From contig NZ_CP099959.1 in the NCBI RefSeq assembly GCF_040409815.1, positions 806,001 through 870,000 on the forward strand: 64,000 bases of DNA, given 5' to 3'. The stretch's first letter is position 1. Every line of letters begins with the position of its first letter. The notes under the pieces were generated by a model. It ran no database searches, was not told where the DNA came from, and worked only from the letters and a program-made list of their open reading frames with translations. A program made the translations under genes and the position numbers. Of the stretch, positions 25,634 to 35,014 are shown piece after piece. The stretch is from Polynucleobacter sp. UK-FUSCHL-C3. Lineage in GTDB: Bacteria; Pseudomonadota; Gammaproteobacteria; Burkholderiales; Burkholderiaceae.

Positions 25634-26923
25634 TTGTCTGTAAAGAGCCGTTTCACCTTCTTGCCATTTCTGCGCTGGCTACCCGAGTATCAACGCCCTG
25701 GAGTGGTTCGCACTGATCTATTGGCAGGACTAACGGGTGCAATCGTGGTCTTGCCCCAAGGGATTGCCTTTGCCTTATTGGCAGGAATGCCTCCGCACTA
25801 CGGGCTCTATGCCGCCATGGTCCCTTGCATCATCGCTGCTTTATTTGGTTCAAGCCGTTTGATGGTGACCGGCCCTGCTAATGCTATTTCTCTCACCACC
25901 ATGGCCTTGATCGCGCCTCTTGCCATTCCAGAGAGTCAACACTACGTAGCGCTGGTGCTCACCCTGAGTTTCTTGATTGGCGCAATACAGATTGCATTAG
26001 GATTGGGTGGGGCAGGGAAATGGGTTGAGAAGGTGCCGCATTCCGTGATTGTGGGGTTTACTGCTGGTGCCGCGGTCTTGATTATTAATAGTCAAGTGGG
26101 GACTTTGCTAGGCATTGATATTGAGCGTGGTACCAAGGTGATCGATACCATTAGCAAAACTTTCACCTCCATACAGCACGGCCAGTGGCGCCCCGAGGTT
26201 TTGTTGCTGGTGCTCATCACCTTAGTTGCGATGCGCTTATGGAAACCACTGAACAAATGGGTGCCTGCGATGTTGGTAGCGGTGATTGTGGGCAGCGTAG
26301 CACTTCTCGTTCTCGAAAAATATTTTCCGGTCTTTGATCAAATCCGGCGGGTGAGCGCAATACCAGGGGCATTACCTCCACTGTCGTTCCCACAACTAAC
26401 GCTCGACCATCTTCAACTTCTCTTTGGACCCGTCTTAGTGATGACCTTATTGGCATCAACCGAAGCCATGGCCATTGCGCGCGCAATGGCACTAAAACGT
26501 AATGATTCGTTTGATGCTAATCAAGAGTTCATTGGGCAGGGCTTTGCCAATGTGGCCGGTTCTTTCTTCTCCGCCTATCCATCGAGCGGCTCCTTTAATC
26601 GCACGGGTGTAAACCTTGCCGCTAATGCCCAAACGCCACTATCTGCAATCGCTGCCGCCTTGTTCTTGGTGATTATCTTAGCCTTCGTATCTCCTTTGGC
26701 TGAGTACTTGCCCTATGCAGTCGTTGCAGCGTTACTGCTGGCAGTGGCTTGGAACTTGATTGATGTACAACAAATTCGGCATGAGATTAGGTCTGGGCCA
26801 CGCGAATGGATACCCATGTTGATTACTGGGCTTGGCACGATCCTGATTTCTCTGGAGTGGGCTGTGCTGGTAGGTATTTGTGTGGCTGCGATTGCTAAGC
26901 GCTGGCCCCAATCTGCAAAATAA
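25634..26923 (+). CDS. SulP-family anion permease lacking a STAS domain
   Basis: An inner membrane transporter of the SLC26/SulP family with 10 or more helices. The family signature is clear: LLAGLTGAIVVLPQGIAFALLAGMPPHYGLYAAMVP and SSRLMVTGPANAISL. The protein stops at about 430 residues, right after the last membrane helix, whereas most SulP proteins continue with a cytoplasmic STAS domain. No STAS-coding frame follows; yaaA comes next. Substrate could be sulfate, bicarbonate or a dicarboxylate. Start uncertain: TTG at 25634 with AGGA upstream, or GTG at 25595. Confidence 0.88.
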   Translation: MSVKSRFTFLPFLRWLPEYQRPGVVRTDLLAGLTGAIVVLPQGIAFALLAGMPPHYGLYAAMVPCIIAALFGSSRLMVTGPANAISLTTMALIAPLAIPESQHYVALVLTLSFLIGAIQIALGLGGAGKWVEKVPHSVIVGFTAGAAVLIINSQVGTLLGIDIERGTKVIDTISKTFTSIQHGQWRPEVLLLVLITLVAMRLWKPLNKWVPAMLVAVIVGSVALLVLEKYFPVFDQIRRVSAIPGALPPLSFPQLTLDHLQLLFGPVLVMTLLASTEAMAIARAMALKRNDSFDANQEFIGQGFANVAGSFFSAYPSSGSFNRTGVNLAANAQTPLSAIAAALFLVIILAFVSPLAEYLPYAVVAALLLAVAWNLIDVQQIRHEIRSGPREWIPMLITGLGTILISLEWAVLVGICVAAIAKRWPQSAK

Positions 26924-26973
26924 TCGCAGATGACTAGAATAGGGTGTCTACCCATTTTGATGAAGATTGATTT

Positions 26974-27753
26974 ATGTTGATTGTTCTCTCGCCTGCGAAG
27001 TCACTCGATTACGAGTCGCCCATTTCTACCAAGAAACATACCTTGCCAGATTTTGTGGCAGAGTCCGCCAAATTAATTGCTGACCTTAAAAAGCTATCAC
27101 CGCAACAGGTCTCTAAACTGATGGGCATCTCTGACCCACTCGCTGCTCTAAACGTTGGTCGCTATCGGGATTGGTCCAAAACATTTACGAGTAGCAATAG
27201 CCGTCCTGCCTTGCTCGCTTTTAATGGGGACGTCTATGAAGGTTTTGATGCCAAGTCTTTAGATAGCAAGGCCCTTGATTTTGCCCAAGAGCATGTTCGT
27301 ATTCTGTCGGGTCTCTATGGAGTACTGCGCCCCTTAGACCTAATGCAAGCCTATCGCCTTGAGATGGGCACGGCATTCAAGAACGCTCGTGGTAAGGATT
27401 TATATGCCTTTTGGGGTGATCGTATTACCAAAGCAATTCATAAAGACCTCAAGAAACAAAAGAAACCGTTCTTACTTAATCTAGCATCGGAAGAGTACTT
27501 CAAGGTACTGCAAGCCAATGAGCTTGGATACCCCGTGATCTCGCCGGTCTTTCAGGATGCGAAGGACGGTAAATACAAAATCATCTCCTTTTATGCCAAA
27601 CGCGCACGCGGCTTGATGGCCCGTTTTGTAGTGGAGAACCGCATTACCGATCCGGCCGATCTCAAGAACTTCAAGACCGAGGGCTATCGCTATAGTGCTG
27701 CGGAGTCTAAGCCCGATAAGCCCGTATTTCGTCGGGCAGAGCAAAAGAAGTAA
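26974..27753 (+). CDS. yaaA: Peroxide stress protein YaaA (DUF328/UPF0246)
   Basis: A 259-residue cytosolic protein starting [16 protein letters not shown], the family hallmark, with [14 protein letters not shown] and [24 protein letters not shown] in the middle and NLASEEYFK later. YaaA lowers free intracellular iron during peroxide stress in E. coli and binds DNA. It lies between the SulP permease and a DUF2863 gene on the same strand. Confidence 0.96.
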   Translation: MLIVLSPAKSLDYESPISTKKHTLPDFVAESAKLIADLKKLSPQQVSKLMGISDPLAALNVGRYRDWSKTFTSSNSRPALLAFNGDVYEGFDAKSLDSKALDFAQEHVRILSGLYGVLRPLDLMQAYRLEMGTAFKNARGKDLYAFWGDRITKAIHKDLKKQKKPFLLNLASEEYFKVLQANELGYPVISPVFQDAKDGKYKIISFYAKRARGLMARFVVENRITDPADLKNFKTEGYRYSAAESKPDKPVFRRAEQKK

Positions 27754-27783
27754 AGTAGATTCTTCGAAGAGAGTAATTACGCT

Positions 27784-28995
27784 ATGGCAGTCCACCGTTC
27801 TAAATCCGTACAACGTATTTCTCCTGAGTCTGAGCGCTTGGTGGCTGACTCCATCTCATTGGCAGCCTCGGGTAGTCAGCTCGAGGATCGCTTTTGGGAA
27901 GAGCGTTTGCACAATCGCTTACTCAAGCTCTTAAAAAGCCATCATCAAAATATTATTGATACAGCGCTTGATCAAACCTTTCGGATTAATACGGTTGCCT
28001 TTGAGGTTCTTGCTGATACTGCAGAGACCCTCGCGGAGTCGATGAGTCTTGAGCATGATGGTAAAACGTGGGATGCCTTATTGTTAGCGATGCCCATCGT
28101 GGCACACACGCGTTATCAAATTCCATCGGGGCCCCTACCAGTAAGCATCGTAGAGGCAGCGGCAGCGGCAATGCAAAAGTCGATTGCGGCAGAGGGAACA
28201 CAACTCGCCATCATCCCTTGGCTCTATAGCATCGACCAGATGCCGCACTCGCATACTCAAACTCGCTCACTCTTAGAGACCTTAGCAAACGCCGCCGTAT
28301 CGGGTGGTGATATGAAATTAGAGTTGCGCGATATGTCTGAGACTATTGCTGTATTAGCAGACCCGCGTTTTATTCTGGCAGTGATCGTAGCGCCTAAAGA
28401 TCAGCCAATCTTCCGTTGGCAAATGGATGGACCACAACGTCAAGAACGGGGCGTGAGTTTGATTGAGTGGCAGACCGCGATGTATGAGCCGCTGGTGAGC
28501 TTACTGCCTGGCTGTGAGTTTGAATTACTTCTGCCCGAGGCTTACTTCACGAACTGTCGTTTAGCAGATAAACACGTGCGCCCACTCAGTATTCGGGCTG
28601 CTATCAACTTCCTCGAATCCACGCTCGGCGTTCTACCAGCTGGCTTATCCGCTGTCGTTGGTGCTTTTGGGGAAGAGCAGGCCGATGAGTACCGTATTGC
28701 ATTTAGTCTTAAAGGATCTTCTGAGGTCATTTATGGAGTGATCTGGCCGCTCTATGATCGCGAGACCGTCTCAAGCGATGGCTTGAGTGATGTATCAGAT
28801 GAGGAGAGTCCGATCAAACGGATTTGTGATGCCTTGCATGATGCTGGCGTAGAAGATGTATTTCGTCACGCTGTATTGTTCTCACCAGAGCTGTGTGATG
28901 ATTGTGGGGCGCCGCTGTTTCCAGATCGGCAGGGTGAAGTGGTTCATGCTGAGATGCCAGAAGATAGCCCCTCGCAACAACCGTTATTTCATTAA
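27784..28995 (+). CDS. DUF2863-family protein
   Basis: A 403-residue soluble protein without signal peptide or membrane segments, of a type I associate with the betaproteobacterial DUF2863 family. Visible features are a helical N-terminus (LVADSISLAASGSQLEDRFWE), a middle region with PSGPLPVSIVEAAAAAM and a C-terminal possible metal site, CDDCGAPLFPDRQGE, next to the end. No function is known. It may be co-transcribed with yaaA (30 bp gap). It is convergent with the MliC-like gene with one base between. Confidence 0.75.
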   Translation: MAVHRSKSVQRISPESERLVADSISLAASGSQLEDRFWEERLHNRLLKLLKSHHQNIIDTALDQTFRINTVAFEVLADTAETLAESMSLEHDGKTWDALLLAMPIVAHTRYQIPSGPLPVSIVEAAAAAMQKSIAAEGTQLAIIPWLYSIDQMPHSHTQTRSLLETLANAAVSGGDMKLELRDMSETIAVLADPRFILAVIVAPKDQPIFRWQMDGPQRQERGVSLIEWQTAMYEPLVSLLPGCEFELLLPEAYFTNCRLADKHVRPLSIRAAINFLESTLGVLPAGLSAVVGAFGEEQADEYRIAFSLKGSSEVIYGVIWPLYDRETVSSDGLSDVSDEESPIKRICDALHDAGVEDVFRHAVLFSPELCDDCGAPLFPDRQGEVVHAEMPEDSPSQQPLFH

Positions 28996-28996
28996 T

Positions 28997-29377
28997 TTAT
29001 TTCTCAAGCGCTAGAAGGTGCGCTTCTTTACCTTCTTTCATTGCTACGGTCTTGCATTCATCGGCGAGTCGATTACCGGTTTTGATATTAAAGAGCATTG
29101 CCTTAGGACCAATTACAACTAAATCGAGACCGCTGTCATGGTGTTTAAATCGCATGCTGCCAGGTAAAGATATTTCTTTCTGCATCTCATAGGACTTGGA
29201 GCGCCATTGCACCTGTAATTTATTGACAGGTCCACTGGTAATGAAGCGTTCATTGTTACTACAACTCCAAATATGCGGAATGGTCAGGGAGCTCTCTTGC
29301 GCCAGAACCAAGCTTGGTGAACACAGCGCAAGGCAAAGGCCTAGACCGCTTACAAACTTGCTTGGTAATAAACGCAT
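28997..29377 (-). CDS. Exported MliC-like protein (putative lysozyme inhibitor fold)
   Basis: A 126-residue protein with a Sec signal peptide (LGLCLALCSPSLVLA, cut before QESS). The mature part has a Cys in IWSCSNNERF, a PGSMRFKHHDSGLDLVVIG segment and a final Cys in DECKT. This order resembles the C-type lysozyme inhibitors MliC/PliC, in which a conserved Ser-Gly and Tyr/Phe loop is followed by K/G and a disulfide. No lipobox is seen, so it would be periplasmic. The GGGAGG Shine-Dalgarno supports the start. Assignment is tentative. Confidence 0.55.
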   Translation of the reverse strand: MRLLPSKFVSGLGLCLALCSPSLVLAQESSLTIPHIWSCSNNERFITSGPVNKLQVQWRSKSYEMQKEISLPGSMRFKHHDSGLDLVVIGPKAMLFNIKTGNRLADECKTVAMKEGKEAHLLALEK

Positions 29378-29402
29378 GGAACCTCCCTTAGACCAATCTA
29401 TC

Positions 29403-30392
29403 TTAACTCAGAAGGTGCTTTACTCCCGCTTGCTCTTCGAGTAATTCATTTAAGGTAAGGGTCATACGCTCACGTGAGAACGCATCAACCTCCAAGCCCT
29501 TAATCAGGGTGTATTCACCATTGGCGCAGGTAACCGGAAACCCATAAATAACCTCGGCAGGGATCTCATAATCACCATGTGAAGCAATACCCATCGTGAC
29601 CCACTTACCATTGGTACCTAAGACCCAGTCCCTTACATGATCGATGGCGGCATTCGCAGCAGACGCTGCAGAGGAGAGGCCGCGCGCTTCAATAATCGCT
29701 GCACCACGCTTACCAACTGTTGGGATAAAGACATCTTTATTCCACGCAGCATCATTAATCATGTCTTTGACCGACTGGCCATTGACCGTTGCAAAGCGAT
29801 AGTCGGGATACATCGTAGGGCTGTGATTACCCCAAACAATGAGTTTCTCGATATCAGCAACGGCTTTGTTGGTCTTGCTAGCCAACTGCGATAAGGCACG
29901 ATTGTGATCGAGGCGCAACATGGCAGTGAAGTTCTTAGAAGGCAAGCTAGGCGCTGATTTCATGGCGATGTATGCGTTGGTATTAGCTGGATTGCCAACC
30001 ACTAAGACCTTGACAGTACGTTTAGCAACTTGGTCTAAGGCCTTGCCTTGCGCTGTAAAGATCTGTGCATTGGCAGAGAGCAAATCTTTGCGCTCCATGC
30101 CGGGGCCACGAGGACGGGCGCCGACCAGAAGGGCAACGTCAATATCCTTGAATGCGGTCATTGGATCGCTGTGCGCGCTCATACCCGCTAGCAATGGAAA
30201 GGCACAGTCCTCGATTTCCATCATGACGCCCTTAAGAGCTTTCTGCGCTTTCTCATCGGCAATCTCTAATAACTGCAAGATAACGGGTTGATCTTTGCCC
30301 AGCATATCGCCATTGGCAATACGAAATAAAAGGGAATAACCAATTTGACCAGCTGCACCAGTCACAGCGACACGCTTAGGGGCTTTTGCCAT
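29403..30392 (-). CDS. mdh: Malate dehydrogenase
   Basis: The NAD-dependent TCA enzyme that oxidises malate to oxaloacetate. The ATG at 30392 ([20 protein letters not shown], with CGGAG upstream) gives 329 residues, normal for the betaproteobacterial cytosolic type; the open frame reaches 30440 but without support. The Rossmann motif is [15 protein letters not shown], substrate arginines lie in [15 protein letters not shown], and the catalytic His is in [12 protein letters not shown]. It is divergent from the GntR gene, whose other side carries sdh and gltA. Confidence 0.97.
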   Translation of the reverse strand: MAKAPKRVAVTGAAGQIGYSLLFRIANGDMLGKDQPVILQLLEIADEKAQKALKGVMMEIEDCAFPLLAGMSAHSDPMTAFKDIDVALLVGARPRGPGMERKDLLSANAQIFTAQGKALDQVAKRTVKVLVVGNPANTNAYIAMKSAPSLPSKNFTAMLRLDHNRALSQLASKTNKAVADIEKLIVWGNHSPTMYPDYRFATVNGQSVKDMINDAAWNKDVFIPTVGKRGAAIIEARGLSSAASAANAAIDHVRDWVLGTNGKWVTMGIASHGDYEIPAEVIYGFPVTCANGEYTLIKGLEVDAFSRERMTLTLNELLEEQAGVKHLLS

Positions 30393-30455
30393 TACAAACT
30401 CCGGATAAATAACGTTAAAAAGAGAAACAGAACCGCTCAAAAACAGTAGTTTACA

Positions 30456-30483
30456 TTTACACTTGCACTAAGTCTTCTATAAG
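30456..30483 (+). promoter_or_regulatory. Predicted promoter for the GntR regulator
   Basis: TTTACA (30456-30461), a 16-base spacer and TATAAG (30478-30483) in the mdh-GntR divergent spacer, about 23 bases before the ATG. A second TTTACA starts at 30450. No strong Shine-Dalgarno is visible. Confidence 0.4.
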
Positions 30484-30506
30484 ATAAATGATTAAAATAT
30501 TTCATC

Positions 30507-31241
30507 ATGCGACCGTTTGAGCAATCCGCTAGTTTTAGCCCCCTTTACCAGCAGATCAAAGAACTGATTTTAGGAAGCTTGCAGGCTGGTGAGTGGCAAC
30601 CCGGTCAAGCCATTCCGAGTGAAATGGACTTAGCAGAGCGCTATAAGGTGAGTCAGGGAACGGTCCGCAAGGCCATCGACGCATTAGCCTCAGAAAACCT
30701 AGTAGTGCGTCATCAAGGTAAAGGCACATTTGTAGCCAGCCATCGCGAAGAGGCAGTGCAATACCGCTTCTTACGATTAGTGCCGGACGATGCCAAGGAA
30801 CTAATCCTAAAGAGCAAGTTCTTAAGTTGCAAGGAAGTGCCTGCCAATGAAAGCCTTGCGAAGCAATTTAATATCAAGCACAAAGATCCACTTATTCTGA
30901 TCAAGCGCGTGCAGTCCTTCCAAGGCAGGCCCGTTGTCTATGAGTCAATTTATCTACTAGCTACGCGTTTTAAAGGTATTACGCTTGAGCGTCTCACCAG
31001 TTGGCCTGGTCCCTTGTATGGCTTTTACGAAACAGAGTTTGCAACCCATATGGTGCGCGCAGAAGAAAGCATCAAAGCACTAGGCGCCGACCCGCTAGTG
31101 GCTCAGCATCTTTTGCTCGAAGAGTCAGCCCCCGTATTACAGGTGGAGCGTAGAACCTTTACCTATGGCAATAAGACCGTTGAGATTCGGTTGGCGCACT
31201 ATGAGACCAAGGATTTGCACTATGCCAATGACCTCAATTAG
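30507..31241 (+). CDS. GntR-family (HutC/UTRA) transcriptional regulator
   Basis: A 244-residue one-component regulator. Residues 1-75 form the GntR winged helix (SPLYQQIKELILGSLQAGEW, VSQGTVRKAIDALASENLVV, RHQGKGTFVA), followed by a UTRA ligand domain (about 100-235; YESIYLLATRFKGITLERL). It sits between divergent mdh and the sdhCDABE-gltA cluster, an arrangement I recall from other Burkholderiales, so control of TCA genes by a small acid is the simplest idea. The ligand and operator are not visible in the sequence. Confidence 0.92.
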   Translation: MRPFEQSASFSPLYQQIKELILGSLQAGEWQPGQAIPSEMDLAERYKVSQGTVRKAIDALASENLVVRHQGKGTFVASHREEAVQYRFLRLVPDDAKELILKSKFLSCKEVPANESLAKQFNIKHKDPLILIKRVQSFQGRPVVYESIYLLATRFKGITLERLTSWPGPLYGFYETEFATHMVRAEESIKALGADPLVAQHLLLEESAPVLQVERRTFTYGNKTVEIRLAHYETKDLHYANDLN

Positions 31242-31356
31242 GGCTAATTACTACGCATAAATACCTAATGTACAAAATATAAATAGCTATAGAATCAATA
31301 TGTTAACGATCGCAACTGAAAAAATGTCCACTTCACCTTACGTTTCTACTAGAATA

Positions 31357-31366
31357 TGTTGCAACA
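31357..31366. promoter_or_regulatory. TGTTGCAACA palindrome upstream of sdhC
   Basis: A perfect 10-bp palindrome lies 50 bases before sdhC, just after a -10-like TAGAAT (31350-31355). Over 15 bases (31357-31371) it agrees with the phaP operator at 12 positions, but it lacks the N-centred TTGCA-N-TGCAA symmetry. Candidate operator only. Confidence 0.3.
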
Positions 31367-31415
31367 CAGCAATAATTAACAATTTGGCCTTATTAAGTCA
31401 GGATTACAACCAGCT

Positions 31416-31841
31416 ATGAGTGACTCCCATCAGGACGCAAATACAGCCCAGCCTCGGCCGGTCTTCCGTAATATTGGCATCACACAATTAGCGCAATATC
31501 GCCTCCCTTGGCCTGGCAAAGTGTCGATTCTGCATCGCATCTCCGGTGCCGCTTTATTTCTGTTTCTCCCATTTATTTTGTTCTTATTCGATAAGAGCCT
31601 AGCCTCTGAAGTGAGCTTTGCTTACTTTGCTAATCTCATGGGCAATCCCATCATTCAATTAATTTGTCTGGGATTAATCTGGGGATTTATCCATCATTTC
31701 TGTGCTGGCATCCGCTATCTTTTCTTAGATCTTGAGATGGGTGTTGATAAAGCTGCCGCTAATCGTTCAGCGATTAGTGTGATGATTGTTAGTTTGGCAT
31801 TGACCGCGATCTTGGGTCTGCGCCTCTTTGGTGTGTTCTAA
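31416..31841 (+). CDS. sdhC: Succinate dehydrogenase cytochrome b556 subunit
   Basis: A membrane anchor of complex II (141 residues) that binds heme b and quinone with SdhD. RPVFRNIGITQLAQYRLPWPGKVSILHRISGA (N-terminal third) contains the conserved SxxHRxSG motif (SILHRISG); three membrane helices follow, the middle one with WGFIHHFCAGIRYL carrying the heme His. It is the first gene of the sdhCDABE-gltA cluster, preceded by a 174-bp AT-rich spacer that should hold the promoter. Confidence 0.95.
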   Translation: MSDSHQDANTAQPRPVFRNIGITQLAQYRLPWPGKVSILHRISGAALFLFLPFILFLFDKSLASEVSFAYFANLMGNPIIQLICLGLIWGFIHHFCAGIRYLFLDLEMGVDKAAANRSAISVMIVSLALTAILGLRLFGVF

Positions 31842-31856
31842 GGAGAGGATCAGAAC

Positions 31857-32222
31857 ATGTCAAAACATAATATTGGGCCAAAGCGTTTAGTGGTTGGAGC
31901 GCATTACGGTTTAAAAGAATGGATGATTCAGCGGATAACCGCCATAGTAATGGTGGTTTTCACCATCGTGCTACTGATTGCCTACATCGTGAACGGCAAC
32001 CCCAGCTACGATGGTTGGGCAGGCTTATTTGCAAATCAGCTCATGAAGGTCTTAACCCTCTTAGCTCTCTTAAGTCTTTTCTATCACGCCTGGATTGGGG
32101 TGCGCGATATCTGGATGGATTATGTAAAACCGGTTGGTATTCGTTTAACGCTCCAAGTGCTCACAGTATTGTGGCTTGTAGGTTGCGCTGCGTATGCCAT
32201 TCAAATCTTATGGAAAGTGTAA
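31857..32222 (+). CDS. sdhD: Succinate dehydrogenase hydrophobic membrane anchor subunit
   Basis: The second anchor of complex II (121 residues, three membrane helices). RLVVGAHYGLKEWMIQRITAIVM is the family N-terminus and LSLFYHAWIGVRDIWMDYVKP carries the conserved His-Ala-x-x-G-x-x-x-I-x-x-D-Y motif for heme and quinone binding. An AAGGAGAGG Shine-Dalgarno precedes it, and sdhA starts 3 bp after its stop. Confidence 0.95.
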   Translation: MSKHNIGPKRLVVGAHYGLKEWMIQRITAIVMVVFTIVLLIAYIVNGNPSYDGWAGLFANQLMKVLTLLALLSLFYHAWIGVRDIWMDYVKPVGIRLTLQVLTVLWLVGCAAYAIQILWKV

Positions 32223-32225
32223 GGA

Positions 32226-34001
32226 ATGACAGCCATTAAAAAATCACTTCCACGCCGGCGCTTTGATGCGGTGATTGTGGGGGCAGGTGGCTCTGGTATG
32301 CGCGCTGCATTGCAGCTATCAGAGGCTGGTTTAAGTGTTGCTGTTCTTAGTAAGGTGTTCCCAACCCGCTCGCACACCGTTGCTGCGCAGGGTGGTATTG
32401 GCGCATCGCTTGGAAACATGAGTGAAGACAATTGGCACTATCACTTCTACGACACAGTCAAAGGCTCAGACTGGTTAGGCGATCAAGACGCAATTGAGTT
32501 CATGTGTCGTGAAGCACCAAAGGTTGTCTATGAGTTAGAGCACTTTGGCATGCCCTTTGATCGTAACGCCGATGGCACGATCTACCAGCGTCCCTTCGGT
32601 GGTCACACCGCCAACTATGGTGAGAAACCTGTACAACGAGCATGTGCTGCTGCAGACCGCACAGGACATGCGATGTTACACACGCTGTATCAGCGCAACA
32701 TTCGTTCAAAAACCCATTTCTTTGTAGAGTGGTTAGCACTCGATTTAATCCGGGATGCGCAGGGTGATGTGGTTGGTGTCACTGCGCTCGAGATGGAGAC
32801 CGGTGAAGTTTATATTCTTGAGGCTAAGATTACCTTGATGGCAACCGGTGGAGCAGGACGGATTTGGTCTGCATCCACCAATGCCTATATCAATACAGGT
32901 GATGGCATGGGTATGGCTGCGCGCGCAGGCCTTCCCTTAGAAGATATGGAGTTCTGGCAGTTCCACCCCACCGGTGTTGCAGGTGCTGGCGTCTTGCTGA
33001 CCGAAGGATGTCGCGGTGAAGGCGGCATTCTGCGCAATAAAAATGGTGAGCGCTTTATGGAACGCTATGCGCCAACCTTAAAAGATCTTGCACCGCGTGA
33101 CTTTGTATCGCGCTCGATGGATCAAGAGATTAAAGAGGGCCGTGGTTGTGGTCCAAATGGTGACTACATTGTTCTGGATCTGACCCACATTGGTGCTGAA
33201 ACCATCATGAAGCGTTTGCCATCGGTCTACGAGATCGGTATGAACTTTGCTAACGTGGATGTCACCAAAGAGCCTATTCCAGTAGTGCCCACAATTCATT
33301 ATCAGATGGGCGGTATTCCTACCAACATTCATGGGCAAGTCGTGGTCCCCAAAAATGGTAACCCCAACACGGTTGTAGAAGGTCTTTATGCAATCGGTGA
33401 GTGCTCTTGCGTATCGGTGCATGGCGCTAATCGTTTGGGTACTAACTCACTATTAGATCTATTGGTATTTGGTCGTGCCGCTGGTAACCATGTGGTGCAA
33501 GCTAATCTCAAAGCAAGAGACCATAAGCCTTTACCAGTCGATGCCGGTGAATACACGATGGAACGTATTGCCAAGCTAGACACAAGTAGCTCCGGTGAGA
33601 ACGCACAAGATATCGCAAACGATATTCGGAAGACCATGCAAACCTATGCGGGTGTGTTCCGCAATCAAGAGTTGCTCGCCGATGGTGTGCGCAAAATGGC
33701 TGAGCTCACCGAGCGTGCCAAGCATGTTTGGCTTAAAGATAAATCAAAGATCTTCAATACCGCACGGATTGAGGCTTTGGAGATTGATAACTTAATACAG
33801 ACCGCTAATTCCACGATGATCTCTGCAGCAGCGCGTACCGAAAGTCGTGGTGCGCACTCCCACCACGAGTATCCAAAGAGGGATGATGCTAATTGGATGA
33901 AACATACCCTGTGGTACGAAGGTAATCAATTGGAGTACAAACCCGTTCAACTAAAACCCTTAACGGTGGACTCTGTACCACCCAAAGAGCGTACGTTCTA
34001 A
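32226..34001 (+). CDS. sdhA: Succinate dehydrogenase flavoprotein subunit
   Basis: Oxidises succinate to fumarate with covalently bound FAD (591 residues). FAD motif [19 protein letters not shown]-linking His in [15 protein letters not shown]; substrate and catalytic region around [42 protein letters not shown] near the end of the FAD domain; C-terminal helical domain with [15 protein letters not shown]. It lies in the sdhCDABE operon. Confidence 0.98.
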   Translation: MTAIKKSLPRRRFDAVIVGAGGSGMRAALQLSEAGLSVAVLSKVFPTRSHTVAAQGGIGASLGNMSEDNWHYHFYDTVKGSDWLGDQDAIEFMCREAPKVVYELEHFGMPFDRNADGTIYQRPFGGHTANYGEKPVQRACAAADRTGHAMLHTLYQRNIRSKTHFFVEWLALDLIRDAQGDVVGVTALEMETGEVYILEAKITLMATGGAGRIWSASTNAYINTGDGMGMAARAGLPLEDMEFWQFHPTGVAGAGVLLTEGCRGEGGILRNKNGERFMERYAPTLKDLAPRDFVSRSMDQEIKEGRGCGPNGDYIVLDLTHIGAETIMKRLPSVYEIGMNFANVDVTKEPIPVVPTIHYQMGGIPTNIHGQVVVPKNGNPNTVVEGLYAIGECSCVSVHGANRLGTNSLLDLLVFGRAAGNHVVQANLKARDHKPLPVDAGEYTMERIAKLDTSSSGENAQDIANDIRKTMQTYAGVFRNQELLADGVRKMAELTERAKHVWLKDKSKIFNTARIEALEIDNLIQTANSTMISAAARTESRGAHSHHEYPKRDDANWMKHTLWYEGNQLEYKPVQLKPLTVDSVPPKERTF

Positions 34002-34017
34002 TATTTGGATAAACACT

Positions 34018-34722
34018 ATGAGTGATACCCGTATCTTTGAAATCTATCGTTATGACCCAGATGTCGATAAGGCACCACGGATGGAGACCTATGAGCTCGA
34101 GCTCAAAGGCGAACGCATGCTCTTAGATGCACTTATCTCCTTAAAGAAAATTGATGAGAGCATTACCTATCGTCGCTCCTGTCGTGAAGGTGTATGCGGT
34201 TCAGATGCTATGAACATCAATGGGAAGAACGGCCTAGCGTGCTTAACCAATATGCGCTCATTGCCTAAGAAGATCATATTGCGCCCATTACCAGGCTTGC
34301 CTGTAGTGCGAGATCTGATTGTGGATATGACCTTGTTCTTTAAGCAGTATCTATCCATCAAGCCGTATTTAATTAATGAGACCCCGCCACCCGAGAGAGA
34401 GCGCTTGCAAAGTCCGGCTGAGCGCGAGGAGTTAGATGGTTTATATGAGTGCATCTTGTGTGCCTCGTGTTCCACCTCCTGCCCATCGTTCTGGTGGAAC
34501 CCCGATAAATTTGTGGGACCTGCGGGACTCTTGCAAGCCTATCGCTTCATTGCTGATAGTCGTGATCACGCAACAGGCGAGCGTTTGGATAATTTGGAAG
34601 ACCCGTATCGTCTGTTCCGTTGCCACACCATCATGAACTGTGTTGATGTATGCCCTAAGCATCTCAACCCCACTAAAGCAATTGGTAAGATTAAAGAGTT
34701 GATGGTGCGTCGGGCGGTATGA
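34018..34722 (+). CDS. sdhB: Succinate dehydrogenase iron-sulfur subunit
   Basis: Carries three Fe-S clusters linking FAD to quinone (234 residues). Plant-type 2Fe-2S cysteines are in [19 protein letters not shown] and the Cys that follows; 4Fe-4S and 3Fe-4S cysteines are in [16 protein letters not shown] and [17 protein letters not shown]. Its stop overlaps the sdhE start by 4 bp. Confidence 0.98.
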   Translation: MSDTRIFEIYRYDPDVDKAPRMETYELELKGERMLLDALISLKKIDESITYRRSCREGVCGSDAMNINGKNGLACLTNMRSLPKKIILRPLPGLPVVRDLIVDMTLFFKQYLSIKPYLINETPPPERERLQSPAEREELDGLYECILCASCSTSCPSFWWNPDKFVGPAGLLQAYRFIADSRDHATGERLDNLEDPYRLFRCHTIMNCVDVCPKHLNPTKAIGKIKELMVRRAV

Positions 34723-34979
34723 GCCTAGATGCTAAACAGTTGTATCAACTTCGTAGTGCAGCACGCCGCGGTTTGTTGGAAAACGATTTAATACTAGAAC
34801 GTTTCTTTCAGCGTTATGCCTCAGAGTTGAATGAAGATTTAGGGGCAGCATTGTCTGAGTTGTTAAAGCTAGATGACAACGATTTACTCGACTTGCTGCT
34901 CGCTAGGAAAGAGTTAAACCCAGACCTAGACACAGAGACAAGTAGGGCGGTGTTGAGTATGTTGCGTCAGCGACAATGA
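34719..34979 (+). CDS. sdhE: Succinate dehydrogenase assembly factor SdhE (FAD assembly)
   Basis: A small helical protein of 86 residues that helps attach FAD covalently to SdhA. The conserved RGxxE-type motif appears as [17 protein letters not shown] near residue 15. The ATGA overlap with sdhB shows translational coupling. No toxin partner is present, which argues against the older antitoxin (CptB) naming. Confidence 0.93.
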   Translation: MSLDAKQLYQLRSAARRGLLENDLILERFFQRYASELNEDLGAALSELLKLDDNDLLDLLLARKELNPDLDTETSRAVLSMLRQRQ

Positions 34980-35014
34980 ATGTATTAATAATTAATCGAT
35001 ATTAGGACAGAATC

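Noticed and set aside
30393..30440. Extension of mdh to 30440
   Set aside because: The ATG at 30392 has a CGGAG site and gives the usual N-terminus.
31242..31415. GTTAAC and TGTACA palindromes upstream of sdhC as GntR operators
   Set aside because: Six-base palindromes are expected by chance in AT-rich DNA and no counterpart was seen in the mdh spacer.
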